Shown here piece by piece: positions 1 through 11,935 of a DNA stretch of 64,000 nucleotides (position 1 is the stretch's first letter; every line of letters begins with the position of its first letter). Source of the stretch: Celoporthe dispersa (taxonomy: Eukaryota; Ascomycota; Sordariomycetes; Diaporthales; Cryphonectriaceae). A model generated the notes under the pieces. It was not told the DNA's origin. It saw only the letters and a program-made list of their open reading frames with translations, and did not search any database. Made by a program: the position numbers and the translations under genes. The DNA lies in contig WAID01000004.1 of the NCBI GenBank assembly GCA_016584495.1, positions 496,001 to 560,000 on the forward strand, written 5' to 3'.

Positions 1-7
1 CATGCCC

Positions 8-493
8 TCACTCTACAACGCTTGGGTCACCATCAACCCAAGTGATACGGACCTTGAAGCTCGTAATCTTCCATAATTTTTCCTCCTCCACCTTTACTAG
101 ATCAAACAAGTACAGTCCGCCTGCCATATACTTCACCGCATCAGGCTGAAGGCCCTCCCCGGCCCGGAAATGCTGCGCCTGCGCCGAAGAGATCATGCGA
201 GCCTTTGTATCCCCATCCGTGATGTTGATGCGCACGTTGGTCATGAGGTGCGTCGTGTCGAGCTTGACGATCCGGCCGAGCAGGATGTCGGAAACTATGG
301 CCTCACGCCCTTGTGTGACATTGCCCATCAGATCGAGGTTGGCGTCCTCGGTGAAGGCGGAGGCGAACAGCTCGGGATCGTTGGTGTCGAAGCCTAGGAG
401 AGCCCGTTGGGCGGCGTCTAGGATGGCTTCGCGGCCGGTGAGAGGAGGGTTGAGGGCTGGGGGAAGGGACCACGCGCCGTGATCCATCGTCAT
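8..493 (-). CDS. SnoaL-like (NTF2-fold) small protein
   Basis: Single-exon gene of about 161 residues. It reads as a SnoaL-like/NTF2-fold polypeptide: an early 'LTGREAILDAAQRALLG' helix, the 'DTNDPELFASAFTEDA' segment, then the 'GREAIVSDIL' and 'TTHLMTNVRI' strands usual for this fold. Family members bind small hydrophobic ligands in a cone-shaped pocket and may act as isomerases, cyclases or hydrolases; the substrate cannot be read from the sequence. The frame stays open upstream, but only through a TTG codon. I chose the ATG whose first base is at 493 because it sits just before the conserved 'LPPALNPPLTGREAI' stretch. The gene is minus-strand like the alcohol dehydrogenase behind it. The stop lies 8 bp from the window edge. 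Family is likely; exact role unknown. Confidence 0.8.
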   Translation of the reverse strand: MTMDHGAWSLPPALNPPLTGREAILDAAQRALLGFDTNDPELFASAFTEDANLDLMGNVTQGREAIVSDILLGRIVKLDTTHLMTNVRINITDGDTKARMISSAQAQHFRAGEGLQPDAVKYMAGGLYLFDLVKVEEEKLWKITSFKVRITWVDGDPSVVE

Positions 494-1166
494 TGTGAGA
501 TCTAATGAAAGGGGTTTCTTGTAAGATGGAGGGTTTGGCTGGCGAGAAGTTTGATGAGGATAATGTTTCCGTTTTCTAAAATTGTGTTGCTCTTGAGAAT
601 TGTCATTGTTGTCGCTCAAAGGAATAACTTTTTATTGTATCTTATATAGATCAATATACCATGTATGTCCTTAGACCCGCAATTAAGCCCGAGCAGTATC
701 GCCGTGTAAGTCCACCGCCGAAACGTCACATCGGAGTTTGCACACCATGGCAGCCTCAACCATTTTCACAGACCATGATTCACTTCTTCCATAAGTCCTC
801 CTTGGCATCTTTATTGCTGGCGATCGAGGTACGATGGCAAACCTGTGTGTAGGCTGCACCGCCTGATCTCTGAGACACGTCCTCAGCCCTGCCGAAGGCT
901 GTTGTAGGCTGGCTGAGAACAGCAGCAACAAGTGTTGAGATGAACACTCGAGGACTCAGTAAAGAATTATCAAGCAAGAAGAGTTACTTACCGCCTGTGA
1001 GACTCCATTCTGAGGCTGTCGGGTCTAGTGCTCACTCAGAGGGCTCAACGTGCTGACACCGAGTTTCGAAACGGGGTTTAGGTTCAGGAGAGATAGATGA
1101 CCATCGCCGATGACAAGTGGACTTTTGGGTGCGTTGAATCCGCTATGTGGCCGATGACAACCTGAC
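494..1166. other. Intergenic, no gene seen
   Basis: Shared space between the 5' end of the SnoaL-like gene and the 3' end of the alcohol dehydrogenase, both minus strand. Short open frames on both strands lack family features or sustained coding bias. I see no RNA gene or repeat. Confidence 0.5.
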
Positions 1167-2305
1167 TTAAACCGTGACAATCATCTTGGTCCGGCTAACC
1201 CCCTTCATCAACTTCTGAATGCCCCCTCCACAGCCTCCAGCCCCGTCCCCACAACCTCCACCTTGACAGGCAGCTTATGCTCGCCACTCTGCACCAGTCC
1301 TGCCATGTAAGCCATCGTATCAGCCCCTCCGTCCGTCTGGAATGTCACCATCCCCATCACCTTGATATGCTTCGTCCCTTCCGGCACCGTCGCCTCTGCG
1401 GGACTGGTCACGACCTCCGAGAACAACTTTGGCCCTTCCGCCCGCAGCGCCTGCAGAATTTGTGGCTGCTGCGCTACAGCCCCGACACAGTCAAGAACAG
1501 CATCGAATCCGGCCCTTGCAGGGCTGGCTGCCTTGAGCGCATCGGCACTGCCCTGATCGGCACGGGCGATGCAGGCCGAGGCGCCTAGGTCGCTGGTCAG
1601 GAAACCGTGGTGCTGTGGAGAGCTGGTCGTGACGATGGTGGCGGAGGCGCCGAGGGCCCTGCGCAGGAGCTGAATGGCGTGGCCTCCGACAGCGGAACTG
1701 CCACCGATGATCAGTATGGACCTCGGGGCGGTGGTCTCGTCGAGCTTGGTGGCTCCTAGGCACGGGAGAGGGACTCCGAGGCCGACGATGATGGCGGCTG
1801 CAGCAGTGACGAAGCAGATCCTGTTCCGGATATGGATGTCAGTCAGGTCGTGTCTTTCTGCACAAGGTCTGCGAAGCGGTGGGTCGTATTCGTGAAGAGA
1901 CCAGGGCGGGAGTGTCAACTTACGGAATCGAGGCAGCCTCCTCAAAGGTCAGCGAAGAAGGTTTCTTCGCGACCGCCCTTCCGAGACCACAACGAACTCC
2001 TGAAAAGCCGCCCCCTTGGCCCCATTAGAAAACCGGCTCGAGCAGGCAAACACCTCGTCCCCAGGCTTGAACCCCGAGACACCCGCGCCGACCGAGTCGA
2101 CAACGCCCGCCATCTCCAGGCCCAGCACGGCGGGCCAGGCCTCGATGGCAACGCCGTAGTACAGGGACTTCCCGTCGACTGGGTTGAGGGCGATGGCCTT
2201 GGTGCGGATGAGGAGTTCGTGGTCGTCGGGGATGGGCTTGGGAATGGTAGTGAGGTTCATGGGCCCGCCCTGCTTGGTGGCCTCAAGGCGCTGCATTGTA
2301 GACAT
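1167..2305 (-). CDS. Zinc-type alcohol dehydrogenase-like (MDR) oxidoreductase, two apparent frame breaks
   Basis: NAD(P)H-dependent medium-chain oxidoreductase of the fungal zinc-binding-dehydrogenase-like/enoyl-reductase type. Exon 1 (1924-2305) holds the GroES-like part with 'ALNPVDGKSLYYG' and 'VLGLEMAGVVDSVGAGV'. Intron 1821-1923 is GTAAGT...CAG. Exon 2 (1167-1820) holds the Rossmann part with 'ILIIGGSSAVGGHAIQLLRRA'. The raw frame breaks twice. At 1976-1978 one base must be restored to pass from 'FVVVSEG' into 'AVAKKPSSLTFEEAASIP'. At 1224-1228 one more is needed to pass from 'GLEAVEG' into 'GIQKLMKGV' and a proper TAA at 1167. With both restored the coding length is 1038 nt, about 345 residues, normal for the family. 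Both sites are G-runs on the coding strand, so assembly error is as likely as decay. Substrate unknown. Confidence 0.85.
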
Positions 2306-3270
2306 GGCTGTTAGGTGTGTTGCTTTAAGAGAGTAGTCCTAGCAAGGGTGACGATGATGACGGTATTGTAGTATAATAGTAATAGCTGTGTGTGAATAAT
2401 TATATGAATCCCAAGGTTGTTGCTCATATCATTTTGAAGGGAGCTTGAGAGAGGATGATGACGATTAATCTATATACTCGTTAATTCGTATTACTGAGAC
2501 TCAAGTGAAGCAAAGTGAAGTACGACAGCAATGCTTACTTAGTTAACACGCTCGTTACAAGACTAATTCCGCAATGGCCTTCACACAGTTGTCCTCCGAC
2601 CAGTTCATAATCCTCGCGCCGGGGTTAACTCGGACCAAAAACCTTCCCGAATTAGTAACTTCGGCAAACCAGTTCACCGGAGTGCGATGGAGGAGGACCC
2701 GCGGATCGGAAATACGCGGGGCTCTGAACCCTCGAAACAACGACGGATGACAAAGCTTGGGGGGGATGGCATGATCGTTGATCACCAACACGCACATCTG
2801 CCTGCCTTTGGCTCTGGCTTTCTCTCACCGGCGCGGGCTTTCTGGAGTGGCCGCACGCGATGGCCGCAGGGCGGAATTTCTAAGAACGTCTGCAATACAT
2901 CCGACCAGGTCGCGCCTCGCGCCTTCAAACGAAGAAGCGATCTTGAGTTCAGCAAGTCTAAGCAACAGATGCCTCGGCCTGAGGTAGAAAGAAGGTTTGG
3001 GAGGGGCCGGCGATCTTGGTGAGCTCCCGAGCCCGAGCAGCTCAGGGGAATGGCCCCCATCCCGACCCTGATCCTTTGCTCATCACCAGCAGTCTCTCTC
3101 GCTCTCTCTCTTCCAGTGTCCATCTCGACCAGGTATCCCTATCTGTCGTCTTGATGCCTTGAAGAAGATGCCTGAGAGCTCTAGAGATGCGTTATGCAAG
3201 ATGCATTGATGAGCTACTTGTCTATATGCTGGATACGAATCAAGTCATGACAGGTTGACCACCTCCCGCC
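2306..3270. other. Intergenic, no gene supported
   Basis: Promoter of the alcohol dehydrogenase (AT-rich near 2340-2540), then a GC-richer stretch. Overlapping short frames on both strands (2555-3123) have arginine/serine-rich translations with no domain. Nothing supported. Confidence 0.45.
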
Positions 3271-5704
3271 TCACCACATACAGCCAGCCACAACAGCCAT
3301 CACAACGGCATACATACCAACCCCCCGAGCGATATCCCGGCGGCTGTCAAACGCCCGCCACACACCAAGGGCAGCCATCGAGTTGAAAGCCCACAGGCCC
3401 ACAAGCAAAACAATAGCCATGCGACCGACAAAGCCAGGGATAACTGCGAAACCTAACATGGGCAACAGCACAGCACCGGCCACCGTCAGTACGGCATCAG
3501 GTGATGCGTGACGAACAAGCAGAGGCTCTGGCGTCTTCATCATCCTCTCCGCTGTCAGAGCGCTGGCATCGACCTGCACGGTACCACGGCTCATAGCCCT
3601 GTTGTGCTGCCGCGAGGGCGGAGAAGAGGTCGTCACCTTCTGGGTCGAGACGAGGGGCGGATGAGGCGTATAAACCAACGGCTCGAGCGTTTGTGGCCTG
3701 GTGGTGGACTTCGGGCTCATGGACGCCGTGCTGTCGCCGCCAGAGCTTCGGCTGCCTATGGAGAGGCGGTTGTGTCGGACAAGCCATGAGTTGCCGTGCA
3801 TAGTGCCTGGGATCGGCGTCACAATTGACTCATCATTGGTGATGTTATTATGGTGCAGAGACTGGAGGTACTCCTGGGCCCTGGGCCTCGTCTCGTGTGC
3901 AGAGCAGCGCGTCGAGCCGCCATTACTGACAGATGGGCATTCCTCACCCGCTGCGAGGGTGACGAGGTCCTCTGCCGAGTCGAGAAAGCGCGTCTCGTCC
4001 TCGGAGATGGGCTGGCGCATGGCGAGGTAAGTTCGGTACTCGTCGACATCGCAAATCGAGGGCGCGGGCAGGTCGCGCGTCGCCGTGAAGGACGTAAGGA
4101 CATGGTCTGGATTCCGGGTGTTAGCGTTGCAAATCATGTCACCTCATGATGTCCCAGACACGATGAGAGGGACGACGACGATAATGGTGATGCTCCCAAC
4201 TCACTGTACTGTCCCAGCTTGAAGGCAATCTTGTCTAGGATGTCCGTCTTGTGCCACTGCAGCTCTCCACCGGCGAGAAACTCGGCCCTCCGGCTGGCCG
4301 GCAGGATATGGCTCTGCACCCGCCGCGTCTGCGTGTCCGTGGTGTCGAGCCGGTGCAGCTGCTCTTCCAGCTCGCCCAGCTCGTCCTGCAGGTGCAGAAG
4401 GAGCCTGTGGTTGAGCGCCTCAAACCTCCGGTAGATGGGCTTGATGGTCATGTGGTCCTGCTCGTCCGCACCACCCGGCGGGGCGCTGACGAAACTTGCC
4501 GCGCTGTTGCGCCTCGAGCTGTGCTTGTAAGGCAGCCCAGAGGATGATGAGCTGTTGGGGAGTGCACCCGCCCGGCAGCTTTGGTTCACGGCAGACGAGG
4601 AAGTAGAAGAGATGGTGCAGGCCAGCAGTTCGTAGCCTGATAGTGGCAGCTTCTCGGCCCGTGGCAGGTGTTTTGGGTGTGTCTGGTTCGGCACTCGCGG
4701 TGTCAGGTTATGGACCGAGAAGTGTGGTAGTTTCGCTGAGCCTCGAGGCATCTCTGGTGTCCCATAGTAGCGATCCCGATCGGGAACGTGGTCGTGATGT
4801 TTGTCAAGCGGTGCCCTGAGGCGCTCGGAACGGTTACTGGGCGCTGGTGCGATGGGTGTCTCGTCGCCGCCCACGCGGTCCTCATCGAGGCTGACATCCG
4901 TGTCTGCAGTCTTGTCGGAGGAGGCAACGCTTTGTCGCCTACTCGAGGATGAGTCTGAAGAGCAAGAAGAAGAGTTGCTCTTAGCCGTAGGTGACGAAGA
5001 GAAGGATGACGACGACGTGGTCGTCAGCGTCCTCAACAGGTCTAACGAGGGTGGCGGCATAATTTCACGACCGGTGCCTTCCACCGCTGCCGCCGTATCT
5101 GCTTCTCTCCCCAGAGGCCAGTCCTCTTCAGCTGGCAGAGCCGGGGCTGCATCATGGCCAGACACGATGCATGAGTTCTCGAAACTCTGTTGCAGCTGCG
5201 GGATCGTCGACAGTGAAGCTCGCCGATACGAGGCAGCAGACTGAGGCAGTGCGGAGGCCGACGAGATCCTGGCTTGGTTTTCTGCGCTGGACGGTGATAG
5301 GTGCTTCTGGCCCCAGCCCTCACCATCAAGTGGAAGGCCTGTGTTGGCCCTGATCGAGCTGCCTTTCAGCAGGGCGAGGTCGGCTGCGGAATATCGGCGC
5401 CGGCCCTCGACGGCGTAGCATGGCCGCGGCTGGCCCTGCGGAGCTCATCCTCGGCGGCTGGGCTGTTGGTGGCCTTGAGAAAGTGGTGCAGCTGGGGGGC
5501 ACCGGAGCGGTAATAGCTGCCTCGATTCAGATGGTCGCGCTTTGTCGTGGCCAGCCGTGTTGTGGTGGTGATGATGCCGCGCGGTGGCTCATCGGCCTGG
5601 TCTGTCGCGATATCGAGCACATTTTCGACCTCTGCCAAGGGCCGCTGTTCACTTGGCGGTTCCTGGATGGTTGGCACGGTGGGGCATTTGTAGGTAGGCA
5701 ACAT
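3271..5704 (-). CDS. DUF6594 fungal membrane protein with long disordered N-terminus
   Basis: Fungal DUF6594-type protein. The N-terminal half is low-complexity, rich in serine, threonine and proline. The conserved core follows ('KPIYRRFEALNHRLLLHLQDE', 'LEEQLHRLD', 'DILDKIAFKLGQY'), then a linker. The C-terminus has two or three hydrophobic helices ('AVLTVAGAVLLPMLGFAVI', 'MAIVLLVGLWAFNSMAAL', 'GMYAVVMAVVAGCMW'). Intron 4107-4204 (GTGAGT...CCAG) joins 'KLGQY' to 'NHVLTSFTATRDL' in frame. The start is uncertain: the upstream frame continues past 5704 only through a TTG, and an upstream mini-exon beginning ATGGCTCAATC near 5827 is possible. Between about 5366 and 5430 the open frame switches without a convincing intron; one extra base in a GGG run near 5410 would join 'ATPSR' to 'RRYSAADLALLKG'. 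Function of the family is unknown; the helices predict membrane anchoring. Confidence 0.75.
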
Positions 5705-7984
5705 GATATCCCAAGATGTAGTGGCGCCGGAATCAGAGATGTGAGAATTAAGGGATGACAACGGCTGTGTGAACTGGATCTGGTGTCAGTGGGACGATGC
5801 CTCTTTGAAGAACATACGATTGAGCCATGCAGGATGCTCGGTGGAGACTTTACTTGGGAATATCTGTCTTAATTATGATCGACCTTTTCGACACTGAAAT
5901 CCGAGAAGTGAAAACTGAGTTCAAGATTTGGATGAATTAAGGTTGAGTGGTGAAAAAATGGGACAGGCTTTCGGCTGTCCAAGCAGGAGCCCACCCGGAT
6001 AAGTGAGCGAGTGCGTAAATGTGTTCGGCCTCTGCCAGTCAGCCAGCTAGGCGTCGACTTGTGGTTACCATATGAATAGAGGTGGCAGATCTTCCTCGGC
6101 ACGCCTGTGGAAGTGGCCTGATTTTTTGTTAATCAGTGTTTGAGGTTGCCCGCGACCCTGGCATGGCAGGACAGATTCTCCAGCAGCAAGCTAGTGCGGC
6201 GAGATGCAGGCCTCCTTGAACGGGTAATCCAGCTCCGAAAGCACGTCGACAGCTGCATTGCGTCCATGCACACACAACTCAGCTGCTTACCTTCTTAAGG
6301 GTTGTCAGCCTTAAGAGACGCTTCGAGCAATGAGAACTCTCCTCGCTTATTAGAGACAACCAAAGGCGGTTGATGGTAACGGAATGGAAAAAAAAAATGT
6401 GGTGGCCGTCGCTGGTCTTACAAGCTGCCCCCAGCAGAGCCCTGCCCTGCGGCTGGTGGTGTTTCAGATGCAGACTTGAAGCCAGGGAGGTGGCGCGCAG
6501 CGGAAGACTGGGAGCCGCATGCACTACGACGCTGAGAGACCTGGAGCCCGTGAGGGGCGAAACATCGAAACCCCCTGATTCCTGAATCTGGGGAAATGCA
6601 GCATGCTTGTTTGGGCCCCAGTGGAAGATCTTTTGTGTGGTTGCCGAAAGGCTCGTGCGTCTTGCGGCGGGAGCTGGAAGCACCGCTGTGCACTGGCTCC
6701 GTGGCCGACCCCCTGCAGCAGGACCGCGGGTCCGGAACTTTGCGAGAAGCATAACTCAGAAAGAAGCTCCGATACCACCCTGCTCGAAACGGCTGACCAC
6801 CAGGAGCATGTTGTGCGATAATCAGCACGGGACCAGCAAGAGAATTTTCGATGACTTGTGGACAGAACGACAGTGGCCTTCGCAACCTGATGGGGTTACT
6901 TTGAAGGTCAAGCATGTGCAAGATTCGTATTCGGACGTCGTCGTGCGGTCCCGGAAGGTAATTGTGGCAAGCCTGAGGCTCGCAAGACTCCCGAGCTCAC
7001 GATCGTACCACCGCCCCCAGAGAGAGTTTCTGGAGGCGGAGTGAGCACAAAAGCAAGACTCGAGCTCTCTAAGGTCGAAGCGAGGCCCGCTTGCTCGCGT
7101 ATGAGCTTCTGTTTAGTGAAGAGATCTTGTATCAATCTTTCAGAATGCGAAGTCGTGTTTACGAATACGAACCTCTGCACAAAGGTTTCCAATGATTGTC
7201 ATTTTTACAGGAACTCATTCTACACATAGCCTTTGCTTGCCTGCAAGTCTAGCACTCAGGTCGATAGTGGTATTGGAGTCTAAAAAAAAATAAATCTCTA
7301 ATATTTCCTAGAACACAAATTCACAAGACAATGAATACACGTGATACCGGTGTATGCAAGCGAGTTTGTTTTCCTCCTCAGTATGACACTGACCTTACTT
7401 TACTATTCCATGCTAGGTGATTTACCACATGCTCTGTACACCAAGGTCATGATCAGGTTCTGAGAAGGGCGCATTCATTATGATGGGAGGGGTGGGGGCG
7501 TATCTAAAGTAGAAAATTACTGCAGTAGCGCCTATTATGCTGAAGCCGACGAGCAGTCAAAAAGCAGTCAACCATGAAGTCCGATTCGGCTGTGGATTGG
7601 GTGTCAGCGATCCACTTTGATTTCCTACCATGGTGCTTCAATAATAAAGGAGGTAGCACCTGTAGAGAAAGAGGTGTGGAGGCCTTGGCTGTTGTTGGCT
7701 GATCAATTGCCAGTCGGGCGTTCGGAGACCCTGCGACCCAATACAATCTCAAAGCGATGATATGCATCATGAAGTTTTGGTGTAAATATTCTTAGTGCTT
7801 ATTTCATCTGCAGTCAGCGTTGCGAGAGTTGATCTCAGCTGAAAGATTCAATAATCAATATGTTAGGCTGGAATCATGGAAAAACCAAGCCTATTTTCGC
7901 TTTTCTCACTGCCGTTCAACGTTTCACTGGCATCACCAGCCCTCTGGCAATTTCCTCTCCCTCATCGCATAAGTGCTCATGAGC
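5705..7984. other. 2.3-kb intergenic region, no gene supported
   Basis: Divergent space between the DUF6594 gene and the first NLR. Several overlapping frames of 60-170 codons occur on both strands around 6279-7190, but they mirror one another, carry no recognisable domain and have no neat introns. A poly-A tract lies near 6389 and 7282. No RNA gene recognised. Confidence 0.45.
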
Positions 7985-10900
7985 ATGGATCCTTTCAGTG
8001 CACTGTCTATAGCCACCGCACTCCTTCAGTTCGTCGACTTCGGGAGGGAGTTGCTCCTGGCTATGAGTTCGATAAGCAAGAATGGTCGGGTCCTGACACA
8101 CGAGGATTTCAACGCCGCCACACAAGATTGTATATCTCTGAATAACCAGATAAAGAAGGGCGCCGAGATGGTCATGAGATCAGCAGATCCATCGCTGCGA
8201 CAACATGCAGAGGTGAGTTGCACCTCATAGCTTGAACCGTATAACAACGCCGCTAACTTCGGGTTCCTAGGCGCTCGTTAATCTAGCTAATGTATGCAAC
8301 AATATTGGATTCGAGCTTGTCCACGAACTCCAGTCCCTTCGGCCGAAGACGGGATGGAACGGAGGTTGGACAACATTCAGCGCCGCGATCAAGACCGTTT
8401 GGAGGGCCGAAAGGATACAAAATCGGGTTAGCCAACTGGAGAAGTGCCAAAATCAAGTCTACATACACCTCATGGCCTTCATGAACGCAAAAATTGATCT
8501 TGTCAGCTCCCGAGGCGAGGATGAACGGCGTCATCATGAGATTGTCGAAATCCTAGCCCTCCACCAAAAAGAGTTATACAGCACTATTCAAGGGAGCCTT
8601 GCCCGGCAGTCTGTGGAGCACACGAGAGGTAATATTGCTGCAGCAATCCTCACCCTGAATAATGGAGAGACGAAAGTGATCGGTTCGCCTTTTGGTGCCA
8701 ATACTCGATACTCCAAAAACATCACCAAATTCACTTTTGACGGGAGCACCCAACAGCAAGCAACAATGTCCATGGGGGAGGGTTTCGATTATCAGGCAGC
8801 GATTCTGGACTCCTTGCATTATCGATTCATTACTGACCGCTACAACACCATTGAAGCGGCGCATAAGAATACATTCAGCTGGATCTTTCGACACACAGAA
8901 CAACAAAACACACTGCCGTGGTCTAGTCTGTCAGATTGGCTCACTAGTGATCATCCGTGCTATTGGATCAACGGCAAGGCCGCGTCCGGGAAGTCAACAT
9001 TGATGAAATTCATTTCCGGACAACAGACAACTTATGATTTCTTGAGACAATGGTCTCGGTCAAGCCAGGTCGTGTGTTCATCCTTCTTCTTCTGGTATCT
9101 TGGTTCAGATATGCAGAAATCGCAAGAAGGTTTGCTTCGAGGTTTGCTTTACGACACTCTCAAGGCGCGACCCGAACTAATGCTGAGAACTATGCCCGAT
9201 CTCTGCAAAGACGTTCTGAAGTACGGCCCAAGCCACATCGCTGAGCCCAAGCTTCGAGAACTCCGGCGATGGTTCAGGTCGATGACACAGCAGGCGAACG
9301 AGAACCTCCGATTCTTTTCATGATCGATGGTCTGGATGAGTACTCTGGCGACTTGGTTGATTTGCTTGAGCTTACCCTCTCCACATCAACTCCGTTCGTC
9401 AAGTTCCTAGTGTCAAGTCGACCAATTCCTACGTGCTCCGAAGCCTTTAGGAGCTGCCCGAGGTTGCGCCTCCAAGACCTCACGGCCGAGGATATGCGAA
9501 TCTATGTGCAGGATCGCCTTGGAGCCAGGTTGGCCACAGAGGGTGTCCAATATCAATTTCTTGTTGATACTCTGGTGGAAAAAGCTTCCGGCGTCTTTCT
9601 GTGGATCATACTCGTCGTGAGGTCGCTGCTTGAAGGTCTTCGGGATGGAGATAGGCTCAGCGAGCTCATCGAGCGGACTGAGAGACTTCCGCCAGAATTA
9701 GGACAACTCTTTGCTGATATGCTGAATCGCGTGCCAAGCACTTACAGGTCGTCATCTTACAGAATGCTTAGAGCAGCGCTTGCTAGCTTGAAGGTGGAAA
9801 CTCGCGTGCGCAAGCATCCGATTCTTGCACTTGAGTTATCATTTATCGATGACGACTGGGAGAGTATCAAAAACATGAAGGTATCGAAAATCTCAAGGTC
9901 CAAGGAGCGGAAGCTGTGTGTCGACTTTGAAGCTCGGCTGAAAAGCCGTTGCTGTGGTCTTCTGGAATATCAGAACGCCACATATCAAGATTCCAGTCTC
10001 ACAAAAACTGAAAAGCCAGCCGTTCAGTTCATCCACAAGACTGCTGTCGAGTACCTGGAAACCGAAGGGCTTCCTTTGAGTCTAGATCAAGGCCCACGAT
10101 ACAGTCCTTACGGAGATCTGTTCAAGTCCTGCATAGGTCTGGCAAAAAGCCTCCCATACAGCGCGAATGCACTCGACTTCGATTTACAGTGTAGCAGCAC
10201 TGTGGTTTTGTTACCCTGGTACTGCATCGAAACAGCAGTCTCGTACGCTCAACTAGCGTCTGGTGATGCTTCGCCGATTCCAATACACTACTGGGACGAG
10301 TTTCGGCGCGTTTTTACCCTATGGTGGAATGGTGGATCGAAACACGGAACGCACTTCAGAAATCGGCCAAGCACCTGGACTGTAGCATACATATCTACGC
10401 GGCTCAACCGAACTCCCCATTACCTGGAAGACAAATTCGCCTTGTTAGCATCACCTACTCATTCTTCGCCAATCACCTGCAACGAGCAAATGACACTACT
10501 TGCTTTTTTCTTGTGGATTACACAGCTACCTGCTACACGATCTACAGCGCATGCACGAGTCGGTACGAAGTGCACAAGCAACGCGCCGCTTTCAGGTCTT
10601 GATACCATTTCTGGAGGCTTCGATAATGTATCTCATAAAAGATATGTCATGTTTCAAAGTCCTCCTCGACAACGGGGCCGATCCAATGGCTCTAGATCTA
10701 CGTGTGAATCATGAACGGAACCTCAGTGTCTATGCACGGCTTCTGGACGACTATTTCTATGACCCTTACGAAGCCGCAGAGCAGTGCATTGGCATGTGCA
10801 TGAGCCATGGCGCGCCGGCAAATATATCCTGGAAAGGCCAGACACTACGAGAAAGGCTGGACCTTTACTATCGGCATTATCGGAACTACCCGACATTCGC

Positions 10901-11075
10901 ACGTTATGTCCCACGTGAAGATTCTGACAGTCGCTACAGTAGGCGTCTGAATGTGGCGCAGCAGACATCGCAGCCCGCGAGCTCCCATCTTTCTATCAAC
11001 AGGTGGCATGGAACATCAGGTTGGAAAGAGAGCCAGAGACAACGACGTCGTCTGCATTGGTGTATCTGCATGTGA
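7985..11075 (+). CDS. NACHT-domain NLR-like (STAND) protein 1
   Basis: STAND NTPase of the fungal NLR type, probably a cytosolic sensor in non-self recognition. Exon 1 (7985-8212) encodes the common N-terminal module beginning 'MDPFSALSIATALLQFVDFG'. Intron 8213-8270 is GTGAGT...CTAG. Exon 2 continues in phase through a helical region to the NACHT: P-loop 'INGKAASGKSTLMKF' (about 8958-9010) and Walker B 'FMIDGLDEY'. Further on are 'FLVSSRPIPTC', a winged-helix-like part with 'VQFIHKTAVEYLE', and a C-terminal piece resembling an ankyrin unit ('FKVLLDNGADPMALD'). The raw frame breaks twice: a T is missing in the run at 9315-9318, immediately before Walker B, and a T is in excess at 10504-10509. 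Corrected, the protein has about 1010 residues. The upstream in-frame ATG at 7979 is an alternative start. The C-terminal 40 residues look atypical and could hide another error. Confidence 0.85.
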
Positions 11076-11524
11076 AGGTGGACCTATGTGATCGGGGGGA
11101 GCAAGTCGCACTGAGATTTTGGATGTAACTAATTTTATAGACATGGGCGCCTATGAAGCTAATTTGTGAGGAAATTGCCCATTTATAAGTCTACATTTTT
11201 CTTCTTGCTTGCTTTCTTTGTATTTTCTTTTTTCCAATATTCCAGACATGAATGGACTCTGCTCAAATCCATCATGTGAATACGATTTGCCCAGACCCAC
11301 CCCATCCTAGTCTGGGTGAGCCGAAACAGCCCGTTATACGCAGGCTGAGAATTGCACCCAGAGACATATCTGAGTGAAGGACAAGATGATTAAGATGACC
11401 CAGGACTGACCAGCTCTGCAGACATTGTCGAACCAGACTTTCTCCCAAACAAAACCCCTACCTAAGAGGCCCAGGGCCTGCTCTCCATACACCATCCAGT
11501 ATCCGACGCCAACTGTCCCCCACG
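11076..11524. other. Intergenic, no gene seen
   Basis: 3' region of NLR1 and putative promoter of the small gene at 11525. T-rich stretch near 11200-11240. Nothing else recognisable. Confidence 0.45.
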
Positions 11525-11870
11525 ATGGAGCTGCCTAAGGCTACCGAGAAGCCCCGTCACCGCCAGGGCGGCTTTGCCGCGTCCCGAGCAAACCTCCAGG
11601 TCGGAGTCCGGGTGGGACGAGACCAGGAGGCTGAGGCTGTTCGCCACGCCGCCAACCTGCCCACGGGTAGTCATCACTCGTAATGGCGACGAAGATGGAA
11701 GTACCCTGGACGTCTGGAAGGATACCACCAGGCACATCCATCCTACGTTGGCCAAGATGGGCATGGCGGAGCTCACCACTCCCCGCCGGGCCGCGTTCAC
11801 TCCTCAAGGAACGATGGAGCGAAACTTGCCCACCGACCCGCAAGCGTCCTCGCTTCGAGGACGGCAGTGA
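11525..11870 (+). CDS. Small unnamed protein, frame-broken
   Basis: A likely small gene missed by simple open-frame inspection. From ATG 11525 the frame encodes 'MELPKATEKPRHRQGGFAA' through 'EAEAVRHAANLPT' with strongly G/C-ending codons, then stops after 53 codons. One frame over, 'VVITRNGDEDGSTLDVWKD' through 'TLAKMGMAELTTPRRAAF' continues with the same codon character to a TGA ending at 11870. Removing one G from the GGG at 11665-11667 joins them into a 114-residue protein (345 nt, whole codons). This matches the single-base lesions seen in neighbouring genes. I do not recognise the family, and there is no signal peptide or membrane helix. It is convergent with the ankyrin gene, whose stop is only 65 bp away. 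Confidence 0.5.
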
Positions 11871-11935
11871 TGTGGAATTCCATTTTGTATAGTATTGATA
11901 CTGTAATCTCTTGGCTTGCTGTCCACCCCAAGTAC

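Noticed and set aside
5366..5430. An intron to explain the frame switch in the DUF6594 gene
   Set aside because: No GT with a reasonable donor context lies in the right frame before the switch; a missing base in a GGG run explains it better.
6279..7190. Several overlapping open frames of 70-170 codons between the DUF6594 gene and NLR1
   Set aside because: They overlap on both strands, have no domain, no consistent codon bias and no splice-linked partners.
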